64,000 bases of DNA from Paraburkholderia sp. Ac-20340 (GTDB taxonomy: Bacteria > Pseudomonadota > Gammaproteobacteria > Burkholderiales > Burkholderiaceae): contig NZ_JAAGPR010000029.1 of NCBI RefSeq assembly GCF_017104965.1, positions 46,848 to 110,847 of the forward strand, in the 5' to 3' direction. Below the pieces are notes generated by a model that made no database searches, had not been told where the DNA came from, and saw only the letters and a list, made by a program, of their open reading frames with translations. This document shows, piece by piece, positions 34,205-43,812 of the stretch. The first letter of the stretch is position 1. Every line of letters begins with the position of its first letter. A program made the position numbers and the translations under genes.

Positions 34205-35263
34205 TCATGCGCGCGCCCGGCGACCCGATGCGAGGCGTCGCAACTGCGCGGCCAGGAAAGCGCGCGCGGCGGGCGACTGGATCACGCTCACGACCAGCAC
34301 GACCACGGCCTTGACCACGAGCGTGGCTTCGGGCGGCACGCCGATCGAATACGTCGTATAGGTCAGCGTCTGGATGATGAGGGCGCCCAGCACCGTGCCC
34401 GCGAGACTGAAGCGGCCGCCCGAGAGCGAAGTGCCGCCCAGCGTCACGGCGAGAATCGCGTCGAGTTCGAGCAACAGGCCGGCGTTGTTGCCGTCGGCGC
34501 TACGCACGTTCGAGCTGATGAGAATGCCCGCAATCGAGGCCGTCAAACCGCAGAACGCATACGCGCCGAACACCACCGCCTGCGAAGACAGGCCCGCAAG
34601 CCGCGCGGCCACCGGATTCACGCCGATCGAGCGGATAAAGAGCCCCAGCGCCGTGCGATTGACGATCAGCACGGTCAGTACCGTCACGGCAATCGCGATC
34701 CACACCGCGCAGGGCACCAGCGCGAGATAACCGCCGCCCGCATAGAGATAGCCCTTCGCGCCGATGGGGATGATCTGCCCGCCGGTGAGCAGTTGCGCGA
34801 CGCCGCGCCCGGCCACCATCAGGATCAGCGTGGCGATGATCGGCTGCATGCCGACAAAGGCCACCAGCAGACCGTTCCAGAGGCCCGCGGCGAGGCCCAC
34901 GGCCAGCGCCGCGCCAAACGCCATGGCAACATTGGTGGGATCGTCGGCGAGCACGGTGGCGGCCGCCGCGCCCGCGATGGCGACGACCGCGCCCACCGAA
35001 ATATCGATGCCGCGCGTGGCGATCACGAGCGTCATGCCGAGCGACACCACCACCAGCGGCGCGGCGCGCATGAGGATATCGACGGGCGCGCCGAACAGAT
35101 GGCCGCCGAGAATTGTGATCGACAGAAAGTTCGCACGATGCGCGACGTCCACGGCGAATAGCGCCACCAGCGTGAGCGCAGGCCATACGAGCGGATGCCG
35201 CAGCAGCAGCGCGAGCCACGACGGCAGGCCCGCAGGCAGCCCCGACTTCGGACGCGTGTTCAT
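34205..35263 (-). CDS. ytfT: sugar ABC transporter permease, YtfT type
   Basis: This 352-residue permease pairs with YjfF to make a heterodimeric channel. Family marks are PLVVVSLGMTLVIATRGIDIS, VGMQPIIATLILMVAGRGVAQ and TGGQIIPIG. ATG 35263 overlaps the ytfR stop as ATGA, so translation is coupled; the frame continues upstream but inside ytfR. About nine or ten helices are expected. Confidence 0.9.
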   Translation of the reverse strand: MNTRPKSGLPAGLPSWLALLLRHPLVWPALTLVALFAVDVAHRANFLSITILGGHLFGAPVDILMRAAPLVVVSLGMTLVIATRGIDISVGAVVAIAGAAAATVLADDPTNVAMAFGAALAVGLAAGLWNGLLVAFVGMQPIIATLILMVAGRGVAQLLTGGQIIPIGAKGYLYAGGGYLALVPCAVWIAIAVTVLTVLIVNRTALGLFIRSIGVNPVAARLAGLSSQAVVFGAYAFCGLTASIAGILISSNVRSADGNNAGLLLELDAILAVTLGGTSLSGGRFSLAGTVLGALIIQTLTYTTYSIGVPPEATLVVKAVVVLVVSVIQSPAARAFLAAQLRRLASGRRARA

Positions 35264-36780
35264 CGGCGGTCTCCGGCGATGAGGTCGTAGACCTCGTGTT
35301 CCGAGCGCTGCGCGCCCGCGAGTTCGGCCACCTTGCGGCGATCGCGCAGCACGGCGATACGATCGCTCACGCGCACCACTTCGCTGATTTCGGATGAGAT
35401 GAACAGAATGCCCAGCCCCTTCGCGCAGAGCGCGCGCACGCGGTCCATGATTTCGAACTTGGCGGCGACGTCGATGCCGCGCGTGGGTTCGTCGAGGATC
35501 AGCAGACGCGGTTCGGTGGCGAGCCAGCGCGCCAGCAGCACCTTCTGCTGATTGCCGCCCGAGAGCAGGCCGATGGGTTGCTCCGCATCGCGCGCCTTGA
35601 TGCCAAGCTGCGCGATGTATTGATCGGCGAGTTCGCGCTGACGCGCGCGGCCGATCATGCGCCACCAGCCACGCCGCGCCTGCAGCGCCAGCACGATGTT
35701 TTCGCGGATCGACAGATCGGCGACGATGCCTTCCTTCTTGCGATCTTCCGGGCAGTAGGCCATGCCATGCCGCACGGCGTCGCGCGGCGAGGACAGCTTC
35801 ACGGGCTTGCCGTTGATATGGAGCGCGCCCGCATCGGCTTTATCGGCGCCGAAAATCAGGCGCGCGGTTTCCGTGCGCCCTGAACCGAGCAAGCCAGCGA
35901 GGCCCAGAATCTGCCCCGGCTGCACTTCGAGATCGAGCGGATTGAGCACGCCGCGCCGCGCGACGCCTTGCGCGGCGAGGTAGGGCTGGCCGCCTGGCGC
36001 GGCGGCTTCGTCGTGGCGCGGCGCTTCCGCCTGCGCGAGCCGCGCGCCGGCATCCTCGAGCCCGACCATCTTCGCGACCAGCGTTTGCACCGGCAGATCG
36101 GCGGCAAGATATTCGCCTTCGCGCTCGCCGTTACGCATGACGGTGATGCGGTCGGAGATTGCGTAGGTCTGCTCCAGAAAATGCGTGACGAACAGAATCG
36201 CGATACCCGACGCCTTGAGCTTGCGCAGCACGTCGAAAAGCCGCGTGACTTCGCCTTCGTCGAGGCTGGAAGTGGGTTCGTCGAGAATCAGGATGCGCGC
36301 ATCGACCGACACCGCGCGCGCGATCGCCACCATCTGCTGCATCGCAATCGGATAGGTGTCGAGCGACTGCGTCACGTCGAGCGAAAGATTGAGTTGCGCG
36401 AGCGCTTCGGCGGCGCGCCGGTGAATCGTTTTCCAGTCGATCAGGCCGCGTTTGCGCGGCTGCCGCCCGGCGAAAATATTCTCCGCCACCGAGAGATTCG
36501 GGCAGAGATTGACTTCCTGATAGAGCGTCTGGATGCCCGCGGCTTCGGCTTCCTGCGGCGTCGAAAAACGCACTGCCTGGCCTGCAAGGCGGATCTCGCC
36601 GGCTTCCGGTTCGTGCACGCCCGTGAGCACGTTGATCAGCGTGGATTTGCCCGCGCCGTTCTGGCCCATCAGCGTGTGAACCTCGCCGGGGAACAGACGA
36701 AAATCGACCCGGTCGAGCGCACGCACGCCGGGGAAGGTTCGCGACAGGCCAATGGTTTCGAGTAGCGGCGTTGCGCTCAT
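35260..36780 (-). CDS. ytfR: sugar ABC transporter ATP-binding protein, YtfR type
   Basis: This 506-residue ATPase has two ABC domains in tandem. The first has Walker A GQNGAGKSTLIN and Walker B ILILDEPTSSLDEGE; the second has GLLGSGRTETAR, the signature LSGGNQQKVLLARW and LLILDEPTRGIDV. A 30-residue Ala/Glu-rich linker (about 245-270) joins them. Length and order match YtfR of E. coli. The ribosome binding site is weak. It follows ytfQ by 96 bases. Confidence 0.9.
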   Translation of the reverse strand: MSATPLLETIGLSRTFPGVRALDRVDFRLFPGEVHTLMGQNGAGKSTLINVLTGVHEPEAGEIRLAGQAVRFSTPQEAEAAGIQTLYQEVNLCPNLSVAENIFAGRQPRKRGLIDWKTIHRRAAEALAQLNLSLDVTQSLDTYPIAMQQMVAIARAVSVDARILILDEPTSSLDEGEVTRLFDVLRKLKASGIAILFVTHFLEQTYAISDRITVMRNGEREGEYLAADLPVQTLVAKMVGLEDAGARLAQAEAPRHDEAAAPGGQPYLAAQGVARRGVLNPLDLEVQPGQILGLAGLLGSGRTETARLIFGADKADAGALHINGKPVKLSSPRDAVRHGMAYCPEDRKKEGIVADLSIRENIVLALQARRGWWRMIGRARQRELADQYIAQLGIKARDAEQPIGLLSGGNQQKVLLARWLATEPRLLILDEPTRGIDVAAKFEIMDRVRALCAKGLGILFISSEISEVVRVSDRIAVLRDRRKVAELAGAQRSEHEVYDLIAGDRR

Positions 36781-36876
36781 AAGCAGGAGCCGAAAAAGAA
36801 CGAACTGCCAATCAATGCGCAGCGCGCGTCACGCTGGAGAGACCGTGACGCGCGCCCCTTGCCTTCCCAACCTCGA

Positions 36877-37845
36877 TCAATACTTGCGCGAGGGCAGCGT
36901 TTGCGCCGCAACATCCATCGGGAACACGGTTTCGTTCGTGACGATGCGCTTGGGCAATTGCTTGCCTGCGACCACGTCCTTCACGGCCGTCATCAGTTGC
37001 GGCCCGAGCAGCGGGCTGCATTCCACGTCCACGTTCATCTTGCCGGCGATCATCGCTTCGAAGCCGCCCTTGGTGGCGTCGAACGAGACCACGCTCACGT
37101 CCTTGCCCGGCTTCATGCCCGCTTCTTCCATCGCCTGGATCGCGCCCAGCGCCATGTCGTCGTTATGCGCGTAGACCACGTTGATCTTGTTGCCGTAGGA
37201 CTTGGCGAAGGCTTCCATCACCTGCTTGCCGCCCGCGAGCGTGAAGTCGCCGCTTTGCGAAGCGATGATCTTGAACTTCGGATCGTTCTTGATGACTTCG
37301 ATCAGACCGGCATGGCGATCGTTGGCCGGAGCGGAACCGACCGTGCCCTGCAGCTCGACGATATTGATCGGGCCGGGATTGCTCTTGTAGTGCTCTTCGA
37401 GCCATTTGCCCGCGCGGCGGCCTTCTTCCATGAAGTCCGAGCCGATCATCGTGACGTAGAGCGATTGATCCTTCACGTCGATGTTGCGGTCGGTGAGGAT
37501 CACGGGAATCTTCGCGCGTTTCGCTTCCTGTAGCACCGGTTCCCAACCCGATTCCACCACCGGCGAGAACGCAATCACATCGACTTTCTGCGCGATATAC
37601 GAGCGGATCGCCTTGATCTGGTTTTCCTGCTTTTGCTGCGCGTCCGAGAACTTGAGGTTGATGCCGGCGTCCTTGGCGGCGGCCTTGACCGACACCGTGT
37701 TGGCGGTGCGCCAGGCGCTTTCCGCGCCCACCTGGGCAAAACCCAGCGTAATCTGCTTGTCTTCGGCGTGCGCGACGCCCGCCGCCAGAGAGAAAGCCGC
37801 CGCTGCCGCGACGAACCCGCTCACCATGCGAGTTGCCAGTTTCAT
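36877..37845 (-). CDS. ytfQ: sugar-binding periplasmic protein, YtfQ (galactofuranose-binding) type
   Basis: This 322-residue periplasmic receptor matches E. coli YtfQ closely: LGFAQVGAESAWRTANT, DAQQKQENQIKAIRSYIAQ, SPVVESGWEPVLQEAK, VILTDRNIDVKDQSLYVTMI and NVVYAHNDDMALGAIQAM-EEAG. A signal peptide spans about 1-26 (ending VAHAED). ATG 37845 follows GGAGACACGC; the frame runs upstream to 38025 through the promoter and is not used. It is the first gene of the ytf operon and diverges from a sugar-acid dehydratase gene. Confidence 0.92.
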   Translation of the reverse strand: MKLATRMVSGFVAAAAAFSLAAGVAHAEDKQITLGFAQVGAESAWRTANTVSVKAAAKDAGINLKFSDAQQKQENQIKAIRSYIAQKVDVIAFSPVVESGWEPVLQEAKRAKIPVILTDRNIDVKDQSLYVTMIGSDFMEEGRRAGKWLEEHYKSNPGPINIVELQGTVGSAPANDRHAGLIEVIKNDPKFKIIASQSGDFTLAGGKQVMEAFAKSYGNKINVVYAHNDDMALGAIQAMEEAGMKPGKDVSVVSFDATKGGFEAMIAGKMNVDVECSPLLGPQLMTAVKDVVAGKQLPKRIVTNETVFPMDVAAQTLPSRKY

Positions 37846-38017
37846 GCGTGTCTCCGATGTCGCTCTATCGTTTTTTAATTCACGGCGCATCGCTCGCGTC
37901 CACCACGGCCGGACAGAAGCACGAGTCGATCGCGCCATCCCGGGCCCTCGGTCGCCCTCGGACCGCTGCCTTGCAATTGCTGCATTGCGGTGCTGCTTTT
38001 TTGCTTCGGATTTCTGA

Positions 38018-38097
38018 ATAGCCAAACTATATGCAACAGTTCAGGCCGTTTTTATTAGCGTTTTCCCGATCCTTGCGACTCATATAGTCATGCTATT
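38018..38097. promoter_or_regulatory. two ATAG-N5-CTAT dyads in the ytfQ/dehydratase divergent promoter
   Basis: ATAGCCAAACTAT at 38018-38030 and ATAGTCATGCTAT at 38085-38097 are two copies of one dyad, ATAG-N5-CTAT, 67 bases apart. Both are in the 283-base space between the divergent ytfQ (start 37845) and the second dehydratase gene (start 38129). Two spaced half-site pairs suggest cooperative binding by one regulator controlling both operons. Confidence 0.55.
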
Positions 38098-38128
38098 TAT
38101 GGGTCTTTCTCACAAAGTGGGCAAAGCC

Positions 38129-39871
38129 ATGAACACCCGAAAGCCCAGGCTCCGCTCGGCCGAGTGGTTCGGCACGGCGGACAAGAACGGTTTCATGTAT
38201 CGCAGCTGGATGAAGAACCAAGGCATTCCCGATCACGAGTTCGCCGGCAAGCCCATTATCGGCATCTGCAATACGTGGTCGGAACTCACGCCCTGCAATG
38301 CGCACTTTCGCAAGCTCGCCGAACACGTGAAGCGCGGCGTGTACGAGGCGGGCGGTTTCCCGGTCGAGTTTCCGGTGTTTTCGAACGGCGAATCGAATCT
38401 GCGGCCCACGGCGATGTTCACGCGCAATCTCGCCTCGATGGACGTGGAGGAATCGATCCGCGGCAATCCCGTCGATGCGGTGGTGCTGCTGGTGGGCTGC
38501 GACAAGACCACGCCGGCCCTGCTGATGGGCGCGGCCAGTTGCGATGTGCCCGCGATCGTGGTGAGCGGCGGGCCGATGCTCAACGGCAAGCACGAAGGGC
38601 GCGACATCGGTTCGGGCACGGTCGTGTGGCAACTGAGCGAGCAGGTGAAGGCGGGCAAGATTTCGATTCACGATTTCATGTCGGCGGAAGCGGGCATGTC
38701 GCGTTCGGCGGGCACCTGCAACACCATGGGCACGGCTTCGACGATGGCCTGCATGGCGGAAGCATTAGGCGTGACGTTGCCGCATAACGCAGCGATTCCA
38801 GCGGTGGATGCGCGGCGTTATGTGCTTGCACAAATGTCAGGAATACGAATTGTCGAAATGGCGCTGGAGGATGTGCGGCTTTCGAAACTGCTTACGCGCG
38901 AGGCGTTCGAGAATGCGATACGCGCGAATGCGGCGATAGGCGGCTCCACCAATGCGGCGATTCATTTGAAGGCGATCGCCGGGCGCATTGGCGTGCCGCT
39001 GGAACTGGACGACTGGACCCGCATCGGGCGCGGCACGCCCACGCTGGTCGATCTGCAGCCATCCGGCCGCTTTCTGATGGAAGAGTTCTATTACGCGGGC
39101 GGCTTGCCCGCCGTGTTGCGCAGGCTCGGCGAAGCGAATCTGCTGCCGCATCCCGATGCGCTCACGGCCAATGGCCGAACGCTTTGGGAGAACGTGTGCG
39201 AAGCGCCGAACTACAACGACGAAGTCATCCGCCCGATCGGCAATCCGCTCGTGCAGGATGGCGGGCTGTGCGTGTTGCGCGGCAATCTCGCGCCCAACGG
39301 CGCGGTGCTCAAACCGTCTGCGGCGACGCCGGCATTGCTCAAGCATCGCGGCCGCGCCGTGGTGTTCGAGCATTTCGAGGACTACAAAAAGCGCATCGTC
39401 GATCCCGATCTGGACGTGACGGCGGATTCGGTGCTCGTGATGAAAAACTGCGGCCCGAAGGGTTATCCGGGCATGGCCGAAGTCGGCAATATGGGCCTGC
39501 CGCCCAAGCTGCTCGCGCAGGGCGTGACCGACATGGTGCGCGTGTCGGACGCGCGCATGAGCGGCACGGCTTACGGCACGGTGGTGCTGCACGTCGCGCC
39601 CGAAGCGCGCGCGGGCGGGCCGCTTGCCATCGTGCGCGACGGCGACTGGATCGAACTGGATTGCGAAACCGGCACGCTGCGCGTGGATATCGACGATGTG
39701 GAAATTCGCACGCGTCTGGACACGTGGCGCGCGCAGCAACAGCCGCTGGCGGCGGATGGCAGCGGTTATCGCAAGCTCTACGTCGAACACGTGCTGCAAG
39801 CCGACGAAGGCTGTGACTTCGATTTTCTGGTGGGTTGCCGTGGCGCGGAGGTGCCGAAGCACTCGCATTGA
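38129..39871 (+). CDS. sugar-acid dehydratase (IlvD/Edd family), copy 2 of the L-arabonate dehydratase
   Basis: This 580-residue protein is a close paralogue of the enzyme at 17530: over residues 9-130 I count about a dozen differences, around 90% identity by eye. Cluster cysteines are again C56, C124 and C197, and MSGTAYGTVVLHV is retained, so it should be active. The chosen ATG gives MNTRKPRLRSAEWFG, which aligns with the first copy; an ATG at 38090 lies in the operator region. It is transcribed alone, divergent from ytfQ, and converges on fabV. It may act on L-arabonate brought in as furanose sugar, or on D-galactonate or D-fuconate. Confidence 0.87.
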   Translation: MNTRKPRLRSAEWFGTADKNGFMYRSWMKNQGIPDHEFAGKPIIGICNTWSELTPCNAHFRKLAEHVKRGVYEAGGFPVEFPVFSNGESNLRPTAMFTRNLASMDVEESIRGNPVDAVVLLVGCDKTTPALLMGAASCDVPAIVVSGGPMLNGKHEGRDIGSGTVVWQLSEQVKAGKISIHDFMSAEAGMSRSAGTCNTMGTASTMACMAEALGVTLPHNAAIPAVDARRYVLAQMSGIRIVEMALEDVRLSKLLTREAFENAIRANAAIGGSTNAAIHLKAIAGRIGVPLELDDWTRIGRGTPTLVDLQPSGRFLMEEFYYAGGLPAVLRRLGEANLLPHPDALTANGRTLWENVCEAPNYNDEVIRPIGNPLVQDGGLCVLRGNLAPNGAVLKPSAATPALLKHRGRAVVFEHFEDYKKRIVDPDLDVTADSVLVMKNCGPKGYPGMAEVGNMGLPPKLLAQGVTDMVRVSDARMSGTAYGTVVLHVAPEARAGGPLAIVRDGDWIELDCETGTLRVDIDDVEIRTRLDTWRAQQQPLAADGSGYRKLYVEHVLQADEGCDFDFLVGCRGAEVPKHSH

Positions 39872-39935
39872 CCGGCGCGAGGTCGTTGTGCGCGCAACGG
39901 GCGAACGCCTGCTGCGCGCACACGGATGGACTGCT

Positions 39936-41132
39936 TTACTTCTCGATGATGCCCGGAATCGCGACGTTCGGATTGACGTCGGCCGTGTAGTCCACGCCTT
40001 CGATGCCGAAGCCGAACAGGCGCAGGAATTCCGCCTTGTAGCCGGCGAAATCGGTCATCGCGTAGATGTTGTCATCGGCGACTTCGTTCCACCAGGCCTT
40101 GACCTGCTCCTGGATGGCCGGATCGAGTTCCTTGTAGTCGGCGCGCAGACGGCCTTCGTCGTCGAGGATCGGCGTCGTGCTGTAGAGCGAGTCCTTGTAC
40201 AGACCGTAGACCTGCTCGATGCAGCCTTCGTGCGTGCCGTTGGCCTTCATCGCGCGGAACAGCAGCGAGAGGTACAGCGGCATGATGGGAATCGCCGAGC
40301 TGGCCTGCGTCACCACGGCCTTGAGCACGGCCACGCGGGCGTCGCCGCCGGTGGCTGCGAGCTTCGCGCGAATGCCCAGCACCTTCTGGTCCAGATCCTT
40401 CTTGGCCTGGCCGATCGAGCCGTTCCAGTAGATGTCGTGCGTGACTTCGGCGCCCAGATACGTGAATGCCGTGGTCTTCGCGCCATCGGCGAGCACGCCG
40501 GCTGCAGCCAGCGCGTCGATCCACATCTGCCAGTCTTCACCGCCCATCACCGCCACGGTGCCGTCGAGTTCTTCCTGGGTGGCCGCTTCGAGGACGGTTT
40601 CCTTGATCACTTCCTTGTCGGTGTCGATGCCGCGCATGCGCAGCTGCTTGCCGACCGGCTTGAGCGTCGAGTTGTGCACGGTGCCCGTGACCGGGTGCGT
40701 GCGGCGCGGCGCGGCGAGGCTGTAGACCACCAGGTCGACCTGGCCGAGATCGCGCTTGATCGCTTCGATGGTTTCCTGCTTGATGGCGTCCGAGAACGCG
40801 TCGCCGTTGATGGACTTCGCGTAGAGGCCCTTCTGGGTGGCGAACTTCTCGAAGGCCGCCGTGTTGTACCAGCCGGCCGTGGCCGGGCGGGTGTCGGTGC
40901 CGGCGCGCTCGAAGCAGACGCCGAGCGTGGCCGCATCCGAGCCGAAGGCCGCCGAAATGCGGGCGGCGAGGCCGTAGCCGGTCGAGGCGCCGAGCACGAG
41001 CACGCGCTTCGGGCCGTTGGCCACGGGGCCGTGTTGTTTAACGTATTCGATTTGCTGAGCGACGTTGGCTTCACATCCTGCCGGATGGGCCGTCACGCAA
41101 ATGAAGCCGCGGACGCGCGGTTCGATAATCAT
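39936..41132 (-). CDS. fabV: FabV enoyl-[acyl-carrier-protein] reductase (trans-2-enoyl-CoA reductase)
   Basis: This 398-residue NADH-dependent enzyme performs the last reduction of fatty-acid elongation. The nucleotide-binding loop is VLVLGASTGYGLAARI and the FabV active site Tyr-x8-Lys is present in MPLYLSLLFRAMKANGTHEGC. NIYAMTDFAGYKAEFL lies near the end. Length matches the family. ATG 41132 has GGAGAAGTCTG upstream; the longer frame to 41354 runs through the promoter. FabV is resistant to triclosan in Burkholderia and Pseudomonas. It stands as a single gene. Confidence 0.94.
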   Translation of the reverse strand: MIIEPRVRGFICVTAHPAGCEANVAQQIEYVKQHGPVANGPKRVLVLGASTGYGLAARISAAFGSDAATLGVCFERAGTDTRPATAGWYNTAAFEKFATQKGLYAKSINGDAFSDAIKQETIEAIKRDLGQVDLVVYSLAAPRRTHPVTGTVHNSTLKPVGKQLRMRGIDTDKEVIKETVLEAATQEELDGTVAVMGGEDWQMWIDALAAAGVLADGAKTTAFTYLGAEVTHDIYWNGSIGQAKKDLDQKVLGIRAKLAATGGDARVAVLKAVVTQASSAIPIMPLYLSLLFRAMKANGTHEGCIEQVYGLYKDSLYSTTPILDDEGRLRADYKELDPAIQEQVKAWWNEVADDNIYAMTDFAGYKAEFLRLFGFGIEGVDYTADVNPNVAIPGIIEK

Positions 41133-41307
41133 CAGACTTCTCCGTAAGTCGCATGGTGCATGCAGGAACGGGGCGCATTTTAGCGCGAGCCGGGCCTGCG
41201 GGCCATTCGTCGCGTTTTTGGCGAGGGTTATTGGGGCCGGTTGCGCGCTGTGAGCGGCATTTTTTGCGGCCATTTTTCCCTCGCCACGGAGTCGTTCCGA
41301 GGCGCTT

Positions 41308-42306
41308 TCAGTGCGCCGCAGCCATCGGATTCGACGCGGCGGGCAGGCAGCCAAGGCCTTGCAGCGTGGCTTCCACAGCCGTATCCAGCGGCGTGTGCGG
41401 CTCGCAGCCGAGCGTTGCGACGAGGTGGCGGTTGTCGAGTTCGAGCGTCTCGCGCCAGAGATAGCGCATTTCCAGCATTTCGCGCGGCGTGGTCGAAAAG
41501 AGCGCCGCCACGTAGATCAACGGCCAGGGAAACGCGCCGCGCTTGACCGTCAGGCCGTGGCGCGCGGCCACGCGGCAAATGGCGGCGGCCATTTGCGTGC
41601 CGTCCGCGTCCCAGTGGCCGGCCATGTGAAAGCGCGCGAAAGGCGCGAGCGCGCCTCGCTGCGCGATCAGTTCGAGCATGGCGCGCGCGACGTCCGGCAC
41701 ATAGCCCCACGCGTGGCCGACGCCCGGCGTGCCCGGCTCGCGCACGCTCGCCACCGGCGCGCCGGGCTTGAGAAACCCCTGGGCGAGCCAGCTATTGCCC
41801 ACCTGCGGCCCGAAAAAGTCGCCCGCCCGCAGTACGATCGCGCGCACGTCCCGCGCGGTGGCGGCCTCGATGCGCCGCTCCAGTTCCACACGGATCGCGC
41901 CCTTGCGGGTGCGCGGCTGCTGCGGCGCGTCCTCGGCCACCCGCGGCAGCGCCTCGGGGCCGAAGTTGTAGACCGTGCCCGGCAGCACCACGGTGGCGCG
42001 CCCAGCCTGTGCGGCGGCCAGCGTGTTGTCGATCATCGGCAGCACGAGATCGGCCCAGCGTCGATAGCCCGGCGGATTCACCGCATGCACGATCACCTCG
42101 CATCCCTGGGCGGCGCGCAGGACGGCTTCGCGGTCCATGACATCGCCTTGCACGACCTCGATGCCCGGCAGGCTGGCGGCGCGCCGCTGCAAGGCCCGCA
42201 CGCGCCAGCCCGCACCGGCAAGCTGGCGCGCGACTTCGCCGCCGATTCCGCCGCTCACGCCCAGCACGAGGGCCGTGCGGGCCGGTTCTCCGAGATTTGC
42301 CGCCAT
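41308..42306 (-). CDS. NAD(P)-dependent epimerase/dehydratase-type (extended SDR) oxidoreductase
   Basis: This 332-residue protein has an N-terminal Rossmann motif, VLGVSGGIGGEVARQL (about 14-30), and the extended-SDR pattern VIVHAVNPPGYRRW and LPGTVYNFGPEALP, where the usual Tyr sits near the active site. GYVPDVARAMLEL resembles the sugar-epimerase family. Start ATG 42306 with GAGAACGATC upstream. It diverges from the LysR gene at 42406, which probably controls it. Substrate is unknown. Confidence 0.8.
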   Translation of the reverse strand: MAANLGEPARTALVLGVSGGIGGEVARQLAGAGWRVRALQRRAASLPGIEVVQGDVMDREAVLRAAQGCEVIVHAVNPPGYRRWADLVLPMIDNTLAAAQAGRATVVLPGTVYNFGPEALPRVAEDAPQQPRTRKGAIRVELERRIEAATARDVRAIVLRAGDFFGPQVGNSWLAQGFLKPGAPVASVREPGTPGVGHAWGYVPDVARAMLELIAQRGALAPFARFHMAGHWDADGTQMAAAICRVAARHGLTVKRGAFPWPLIYVAALFSTTPREMLEMRYLWRETLELDNRHLVATLGCEPHTPLDTAVEATLQGLGCLPAASNPMAAAH

Positions 42307-42405
42307 GATCGTTCTCGCTTGAATGAAGTGTCGATGGCTGCATTCTGCGCGTCTCGCCGATCATAAAAAATTGCCGAAGATGCGCTATCGGCTATACATT
42401 TATGC

Positions 42406-43302
42406 ATGGCTTCGAACCTCAATTGGGAACTCTACCGAACCTTCCTCGCGGTATTCACGGAAGGCTCGCTCTCGGGCGCGGCGCGCGCGCTGGGCATCAC
42501 GCAACCTACGGCGGGGCGGCATATCGCGTCGCTGGAAGCCGCGTTCGGCCAGCCGTTGTTCACGCGCTCGCCCGCCGGTTTTCTGCCGACCGAAGCCGCA
42601 GGCGCGCTGCGCGGTTACGCCGAGTCCATGCGCAGCACGGCGGCGGCGCTGGAACGCGCGGCTTCGGGGCCGGGCAATGCGATGCGCGGCGTCGTGCGCG
42701 TGTCGGCCAGCGAAGTGGTGAGCGTGGAAGTGCTGCCGCCGGTCCTCGCCGCCTTGCGCCGCGCGCATCCGCAGATCGTCGTCGAACTGGTGCCGAGCAA
42801 CCGGCTGCAGGACCTGCTTCAGCGCGAAGTGGATATTGCCGTGCGCATGACGCAGCCGCAGCAGGACATGCTGATCGCGCGGCGGATCGGCGAGATCCAG
42901 ATCGGCATGCACGCGCGCGACGACTATCTGGCCGCTCACGGCACGCCCGACACGCTCGCCGATCTCGCGCGGCACACGCTGATCGGCTATGACACGGTGA
43001 CGCCGTTCGTGCGCGCGGCGTCGAGCCGCTTGCCGTACTGGAAGCGCGAGAGTTTCGCGCTGCGCACCGATAGCGATGTCGCGCAACTGGCGATGATTCG
43101 CGCGGGTTGCGGTATCGGCATTTGCCAGGTGGGGGTGGCGCGGCGCGACACGCGCCTGCAGCGCGTGCTGCCGCACGACTGCGCCGCGAGCCTGACGACG
43201 TGGATCGCCATGCATGAAGACCTGCGCAGCAACAAGCGCTGCAAGGCGGTGTTCGATGCGCTGGCCAGCGGCCTGGAAGCGTATATCGCGCAGGCGGCTT
43301 GA
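42406..43302 (+). CDS. LysR-family regulator divergent from the SDR gene
   Basis: This 298-residue LysR regulator has a winged helix (GSLSGAARALGITQPTAGRHI at about 20-40) and an effector domain of the LrhA/CynR-like group with LVPSNRLQDLLQREVDIAVRM. The start ATG gives MASNLNWELYRTFL and sits 99 bases from the divergent SDR start, so the intergenic DNA should carry both promoters. No perfect palindrome stands out there. Confidence 0.85.
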   Translation: MASNLNWELYRTFLAVFTEGSLSGAARALGITQPTAGRHIASLEAAFGQPLFTRSPAGFLPTEAAGALRGYAESMRSTAAALERAASGPGNAMRGVVRVSASEVVSVEVLPPVLAALRRAHPQIVVELVPSNRLQDLLQREVDIAVRMTQPQQDMLIARRIGEIQIGMHARDDYLAAHGTPDTLADLARHTLIGYDTVTPFVRAASSRLPYWKRESFALRTDSDVAQLAMIRAGCGIGICQVGVARRDTRLQRVLPHDCAASLTTWIAMHEDLRSNKRCKAVFDALASGLEAYIAQAA

Positions 43303-43335
43303 ACGTGCCCGCCCGCGCTTGTGATCAGCGTGAGA

Positions 43336-43812
43336 TCACTCGCTTGCGATCTCTATCACCGGCTCGCAGCGGATCGGGAAGTTCACCGAGTTGGCGATAT
43401 AGCACTGCTCGTGCGCCGCGTGGTGCAGCTGTTCGGCGAGACTCGGGTTGTCGCCCGCGCGGATCGTCACGCGCGGACGCAGCACGATTTCCTTGAAGCA
43501 GCCGCGCTGCGGGCTGTCGATCATCGTGCCCTGCGCGTCGTCCACATAGGCGAGCACGGCGATGCCCGCATCGGCGCACAGATGCAGATACCAGAGCTTG
43601 TGACAGGCGCTGGCCGAGGCCACGAGCAGATCTTCCGGGTTCCAGCGCGCGGCGTCGCCACGAAATGCCGGGTCCGCCGATCCGGCGATAGCGGCCTTGC
43701 CGGCCGCTTCGATCGTGTGATCGCGATCATAGTCGCGATACCCCGAGGTGCCCGTGCCGCGATTGCCGGTCCATCGCACCGTCACCGCGTAGTTGTGTTC
43801 CTTGTGCGCCAT
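43336..43812 (-). CDS. OsmC/Ohr-family peroxide-resistance protein
   Basis: This 158-residue thiol peroxidase-type protein has the two redox cysteines of the family, in SASACHKLWYL and HEQCYIANSVNFP, plus an ordinary OsmC N-terminal strand region (NYAVTVRWTGNRG). It reduces organic hydroperoxides in the cytoplasm. GGAGAGCTTCAG lies before ATG 43812. Both strands meet here: it converges with the LysR gene at 43302. It resembles OsmC more than Ohr; I do not separate them further. Confidence 0.87.
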   Translation of the reverse strand: MAHKEHNYAVTVRWTGNRGTGTSGYRDYDRDHTIEAAGKAAIAGSADPAFRGDAARWNPEDLLVASASACHKLWYLHLCADAGIAVLAYVDDAQGTMIDSPQRGCFKEIVLRPRVTIRAGDNPSLAEQLHHAAHEQCYIANSVNFPIRCEPVIEIASE

